Program-made: the position numbers and the translations under genes
The notes under the pieces: generated by a model
Database searches by the model: none
What the model saw: only the letters and a program-made list of their open reading frames with translations
Told to the model about the DNA's origin: nothing
Part shown: positions 7,532 through 10,130 of the stretch, in pieces
How the letters are laid out: each line of letters starts with the position of its first letter
How positions within the stretch are numbered: position 1 is the stretch's first letter
DNA from: Victivallis vadensis
Lineage (GTDB): Bacteria; Verrucomicrobiota; Lentisphaeria; Victivallales; GWF2-50-93
Length of the DNA: 10,130 nt
Assembly (NCBI GenBank): GCA_020718525.1
Contig: DYRX01000144.1
Coordinates: 1-10,130, forward strand
Direction: 5' to 3'

Positions 7532-8731
7532 CCAATCTTCAAATACAGAGCCGCAGACGGCGATGGACGTTCCACCGAAATATTGATTGAGGCTGATTCG
7601 AAACAGGAGTCGCTCAACAAGCTTCGTGTGAAGGGGCTCACGCCAATACAGCTCATTTCATCCGGCGAGGCCTCTGAAAGCGTAGGTGCATCGTCCCTCT
7701 GGAAGCGGAAAGAGCTTGATCCATGCGAATTTACTAACCGTCTCGTTCCTCTTCTCAAGGCGCATATTCCTCTTGAACGCTCGCTCGCGATCATAGCCGA
7801 GGGCACCGAAGACGAAAAGGCTAAAAATATCGTCAACGATCTCAGGCGCGGTCTCCATGAAGGGAAAAAATTTTCCGCGATGATCAAGGGAAAGCCAAGC
7901 ATATTTCCCCCGATGTATTCAAACATGGTCGAGGCAGGCGAGGAGACTGGCTCGCTTTCCCAGGTCATGGCAGAGCTCCAGAGATTTCTGAACTCTGGCA
8001 AGGAGCTCAAAGAGTATCTCATAACAAGCTCCATATACCCTCTCTTCGTGCTTACCGTCACTGGAGCCGTAGTTACGCTTCTGTTCACTGTATTTCTTCC
8101 GCGCTTCGCGAAAATCTTCGCCGACACTGGAAAGACTCTTCCGCTTCCGACCCAGATCATGCTTTTCATAAGCAGTGCACTGCTGAATTTCTGGTGGCTC
8201 TGGCTTCTCCTTTTTGCCGCGTTCATCTACCTGATTGTTTCAATCCGCAAAGGCGGGAAATCAAAGGAGTGGTGGGACGAAGTACAGCTTAAGATTCCGA
8301 TTATGGGAGGTCTCTTCCATATGATCGAAATCACACGGTTCATCAGGACATTGGCGGTGCTCCTCCAGCATCATGTCCACTTGCTCGACACGATCAGAAT
8401 CTCCGAGCGCGTCCTGCAGAACACCTATATCAGCAAAAGCTTGGCTTCAGTCGCGGCGGAACTCAGAGGCGGCGCAAAGCTGTCCGCCGCTCTCGCCAAA
8501 AGCCCGTTCTTTCCGAAAACAGCAATTAGAATGCTGAGCATCGGCGAGGAAACAGGAAACATGGGCGAAATGCTCGATCAGGTCGCCAACAACTTCGAAG
8601 AGGACATCCGTTCGAAAATTAAGAGGCTTCTCGCCCTTTTCGAGCCTGCTGTGATCCTCTTCCTGGCCATTGTCGTACTCAGCGTCGTCCTTTCAATTTT
8701 CATGGCCCTCATGAAAATGAACCAGATCTAA
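7529..8731 (+). CDS. gspF: Type II secretion inner-membrane platform protein GspF
   Basis: This polytopic inner-membrane protein (400 aa, the usual GspF/PilC length) is thought to transmit GspE motion to the growing pseudopilus. It opens with the family's typical N-terminus PIFKYRAADGDG. Two repeated GspF domains follow, each with the diagnostic GEETG motif (residues 137-141 and 339-343) preceded by 'MVEA' or 'MLSI'. Predicted membrane helices lie at about 170-191, 222-240 and 373-395, giving the normal three-helix topology. The first domain is about 67-170 and the second about 270-372. It follows gspE by 44 nt with a strong ribosome site and precedes nspC by 51 nt. No truncation or missing motif is seen. 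Confidence 0.95.
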   Translation: MPIFKYRAADGDGRSTEILIEADSKQESLNKLRVKGLTPIQLISSGEASESVGASSLWKRKELDPCEFTNRLVPLLKAHIPLERSLAIIAEGTEDEKAKNIVNDLRRGLHEGKKFSAMIKGKPSIFPPMYSNMVEAGEETGSLSQVMAELQRFLNSGKELKEYLITSSIYPLFVLTVTGAVVTLLFTVFLPRFAKIFADTGKTLPLPTQIMLFISSALLNFWWLWLLLFAAFIYLIVSIRKGGKSKEWWDEVQLKIPIMGGLFHMIEITRFIRTLAVLLQHHVHLLDTIRISERVLQNTYISKSLASVAAELRGGAKLSAALAKSPFFPKTAIRMLSIGEETGNMGEMLDQVANNFEEDIRSKIKRLLALFEPAVILFLAIVVLSVVLSIFMALMKMNQI

Positions 8732-8782
8732 CTCGATTTATCATTGAGCTCTGAAATTCCATAATTATTTTCGAGGTGTTTT

Positions 8783-9961
8783 ATGAATAAGGCAGTAGAA
8801 GACGAAATCCCGGTCAGCTCAGGCGTCTCTGACATTGGATGGGACGGAGAAGGCGCATCTCCGATTCCCACTCCATTCTATCTCATAGATGAATCAAAGC
8901 TTGTGGATAATCTTGAAAAGATTGCCGCCGTCAGAGAACACTGCGGAGCCAAATCCTTGCTCGCTCTCAAGGCTTTTTCAACTTGGAGCGTCTTTCCGAT
9001 CATGAGCAGATATATGGACGGAACAACCAGCAGTTCCCTCAACGAAGCCAGGCTCGGACATGAGAAATTCGGCAAGGAGACACATGCGTTCAGCGTTGCG
9101 TATCCGGACGAAGAAATCGAGGAAATTGCGAAATTCGCAGACAAAGTCATCTTCAATTCCGTCTCCCAGCTTGAGCGGCATTCTGGATGCCTGAAGGGGA
9201 TTCCTCTGGGGCTCAGGGCTAATCCCGGAATCAGCTATTCCCATTTTGATCTAGCCGATCCGGCGCGCAAATATTCCAGGCTCGGTGTGGCGGATCTGAA
9301 TGAAATCGAGAGGGTATCTCCGCTGATTTCAGGGCTGATGTTCCACTACAACTGCGAGAACGATGATTTTGCTAATTTCGCAAGCTCGCTGGACTTCATT
9401 TCAGAAAAGTATTCCTCGCTTCTCCACAAAATGAACTGGGTCAGCCTCGGAGGTGGAATATTTTTCACAAAGGACTCGTATCCCCTTGAGGAATTCTGCA
9501 AGAAGCTGAAGAGCTTTTCGGAGGAGTTTTCGCTTCAGATTTATCTGGAGCCGGGAGAGGCCGCTCTCAGTTCGTCAACCGAACTGGTAGTGAAGGTGAT
9601 AGACATAGTCCGAAATGTCAGGGACATCGCGATTGTTGACGCGTCGGTCGAGGCGCATATGCTAGATCACCTTATTTACAGGACGAATCCGCGCCTTTCA
9701 TTTCCTCCGCCTGGCTCGCGGCAATACATAGTCGCGGGAAGAACCTGCCTCGCAGGCGACATATTCGGTGATTTTCACGTTGACCGGGAGCTCAAGCCTG
9801 GCGACATCATTCGGATTGCCGATGCCGGCGCATACACGATGGTTAAAAGAAACTGGTTCAATGGCGTTCCCGCTCCGGCTGTCGCAATCAGGAAAAGCGA
9901 TTCATCTATAATGCTTGCGCGCAGGTTCACATACGAAGATTTTGTTTCGAATTTATCTTGA
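8783..9961 (+). CDS. nspC: Carboxynorspermidine/carboxyspermidine decarboxylase NspC
   Basis: This is a PLP-dependent decarboxylase (392 aa) of the alanine-racemase-fold III family. It removes the carboxyl group from carboxynorspermidine or carboxyspermidine, the last step of the aspartate-semialdehyde route to norspermidine or spermidine in the cytoplasm. The PLP lysine is Lys63 in LLALKAF. Phosphate and substrate contacts are RANPG (145-149), FHYNCEN (187-193), the GGG loop (223-225) and EPGEA (256-260). The active-site Cys322 is in TCLAGDIFGDF and the Asp-Tyr motif is DAGAYT (347-352). The 'KAFSTWSVFP' and 'YSRLG' strings are typical of NspC and not of DAP or ornithine decarboxylase. GAGGTG (8773-8778) precedes the ATG. 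The first 25 or so residues look like an unstructured extension compared with the family. The partner dehydrogenase is not in the window. The link to the secretion genes looks positional only. Confidence 0.92.
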   Translation: MNKAVEDEIPVSSGVSDIGWDGEGASPIPTPFYLIDESKLVDNLEKIAAVREHCGAKSLLALKAFSTWSVFPIMSRYMDGTTSSSLNEARLGHEKFGKETHAFSVAYPDEEIEEIAKFADKVIFNSVSQLERHSGCLKGIPLGLRANPGISYSHFDLADPARKYSRLGVADLNEIERVSPLISGLMFHYNCENDDFANFASSLDFISEKYSSLLHKMNWVSLGGGIFFTKDSYPLEEFCKKLKSFSEEFSLQIYLEPGEAALSSSTELVVKVIDIVRNVRDIAIVDASVEAHMLDHLIYRTNPRLSFPPPGSRQYIVAGRTCLAGDIFGDFHVDRELKPGDIIRIADAGAYTMVKRNWFNGVPAPAVAIRKSDSSIMLARRFTYEDFVSNLS

Positions 9962-9998
9962 ACGGACTCCTTCTTTTCCTTAAATCCAGGACTCTTAA

Positions 9999-10014
9999 AT
10001 TCAGACATCTGAAT
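9999..10014. repeat. Perfect inverted repeat downstream of nspC
   Basis: ATTCAGA (9999-10005) is mirrored by TCTGAAT (10008-10014) with a 2-nt centre. As RNA it would be a 6-bp stem with a 4-nt loop. No T-run follows, so it is a poor terminator; it could equally be a protein-binding site upstream of the next gene. The short length makes chance possible. Confidence 0.35.
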
Positions 10015-10032
10015 CCGCGACATCGTTAATAA

Positions 10033-10064
10033 TTGCGAATATTTAACCGTATCTTCTTTATAAT
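10033..10064 (+). promoter_or_regulatory. Possible promoter of a gene starting at the right edge
   Basis: A perfect TATAAT lies at 10059-10064 in an AT-rich gap. The only -35-like hexamer, TTGCGA (10033-10038), is 20 nt away, too far for standard sigma70 spacing. A start near 10071 would give a leader of about 40-45 nt to a possible start codon (GTG 10111 or ATG 10117, same frame, reading MRVA to the window end). The remainder of 9962-10130 shows no gene. Confidence 0.35.
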
Positions 10065-10130
10065 CAGGGCATAACAATATTTGATTCTTGCTCCTTATCC
10101 GATTTAACATGTGAAAATGAGAGTGGCACT

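Noticed and set aside
7525..8226. Long antisense open frame (233 codons) opposite gspF
   Set aside because: GspF is certain from both GEETG motifs and its membrane helices; the antisense product is low-complexity Ser/Arg-rich, as expected for a shadow frame.
8783..9961. Assignment as diaminopimelate or ornithine decarboxylase
   Set aside because: The motifs KAFSTWSVFP, FHYNCEN and TCLAGDIFGDF and the ~390-aa length match the NspC branch of the fold.
9775..10110. Antisense open frame spanning the nspC end and the right gap
   Set aside because: Half of it mirrors the conserved C-terminus of NspC; the rest shows no domain or convincing start signal.

Overview
The window is an ordinary-looking chromosomal segment from a diderm (Gram-negative-type) bacterium. 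An outer-membrane secretin, a GspE/PilB-type ATPase with a tetracysteine zinc site and an inner-membrane GspF platform imply two membranes. The alternative polyamine enzyme NspC and the loose T2SS gene order (fused PilM/PilN-like protein, PilO/GspM-like protein, secretin, ATPase, platform) would fit the Planctomycetes-Verrucomicrobia-Lentisphaerae group or a similarly deep phylum. That assignment is a guess from gene content, not something the sequence proves. All genes are on the + strand. There are no tRNA/rRNA genes, CRISPR arrays, IS elements or phage genes.

Layout. (1) 3-1333: end of an ABC export operon. It holds the C-terminal part of an FtsX/DevC/MacB-type permease, cut by the left edge, and a complete LolD/DevA/MacB-type ATPase that starts inside the permease stop codon. 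(2) 1334-1637: AT-rich non-coding stretch with two hairpins (end of the ABC operon) and two possible sigma70-like promoters. (3) 1638-8731: a compact type II secretion/type IV pilus-like operon of five genes: GspL-like (cytoplasmic actin-like half, one membrane helix, periplasmic ferredoxin-like half), GspM/PilO-like, secretin GspD, ATPase GspE and platform GspF. Genes overlap or lie within 44 nt of each other. (4) 8783-9961: carboxynorspermidine/carboxyspermidine decarboxylase nspC, 51 nt after gspF, probably co-transcribed but functionally unrelated. (5) 9962-10130: non-coding, with a small inverted repeat and a perfect TATAAT that may drive a gene starting at the right edge.

How the parts work together. 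GspE hydrolyses ATP in the cytoplasm and couples to GspF. GspL and GspM form the inner-membrane assembly that holds GspE and reaches toward the secretin. GspD forms the outer-membrane gate. No GspC, no pseudopilin (GspG-K) and no prepilin peptidase (GspO) is encoded here, so the machine depends on genes elsewhere. The most notable points are the roughly 100-residue acidic extension of the secretin before its N0 domain, the absence of any pseudopilin from an otherwise complete core operon, and a polyamine gene closing the cluster. I see no evidence of a wholly new system; the findings are modest variations on a known machine.
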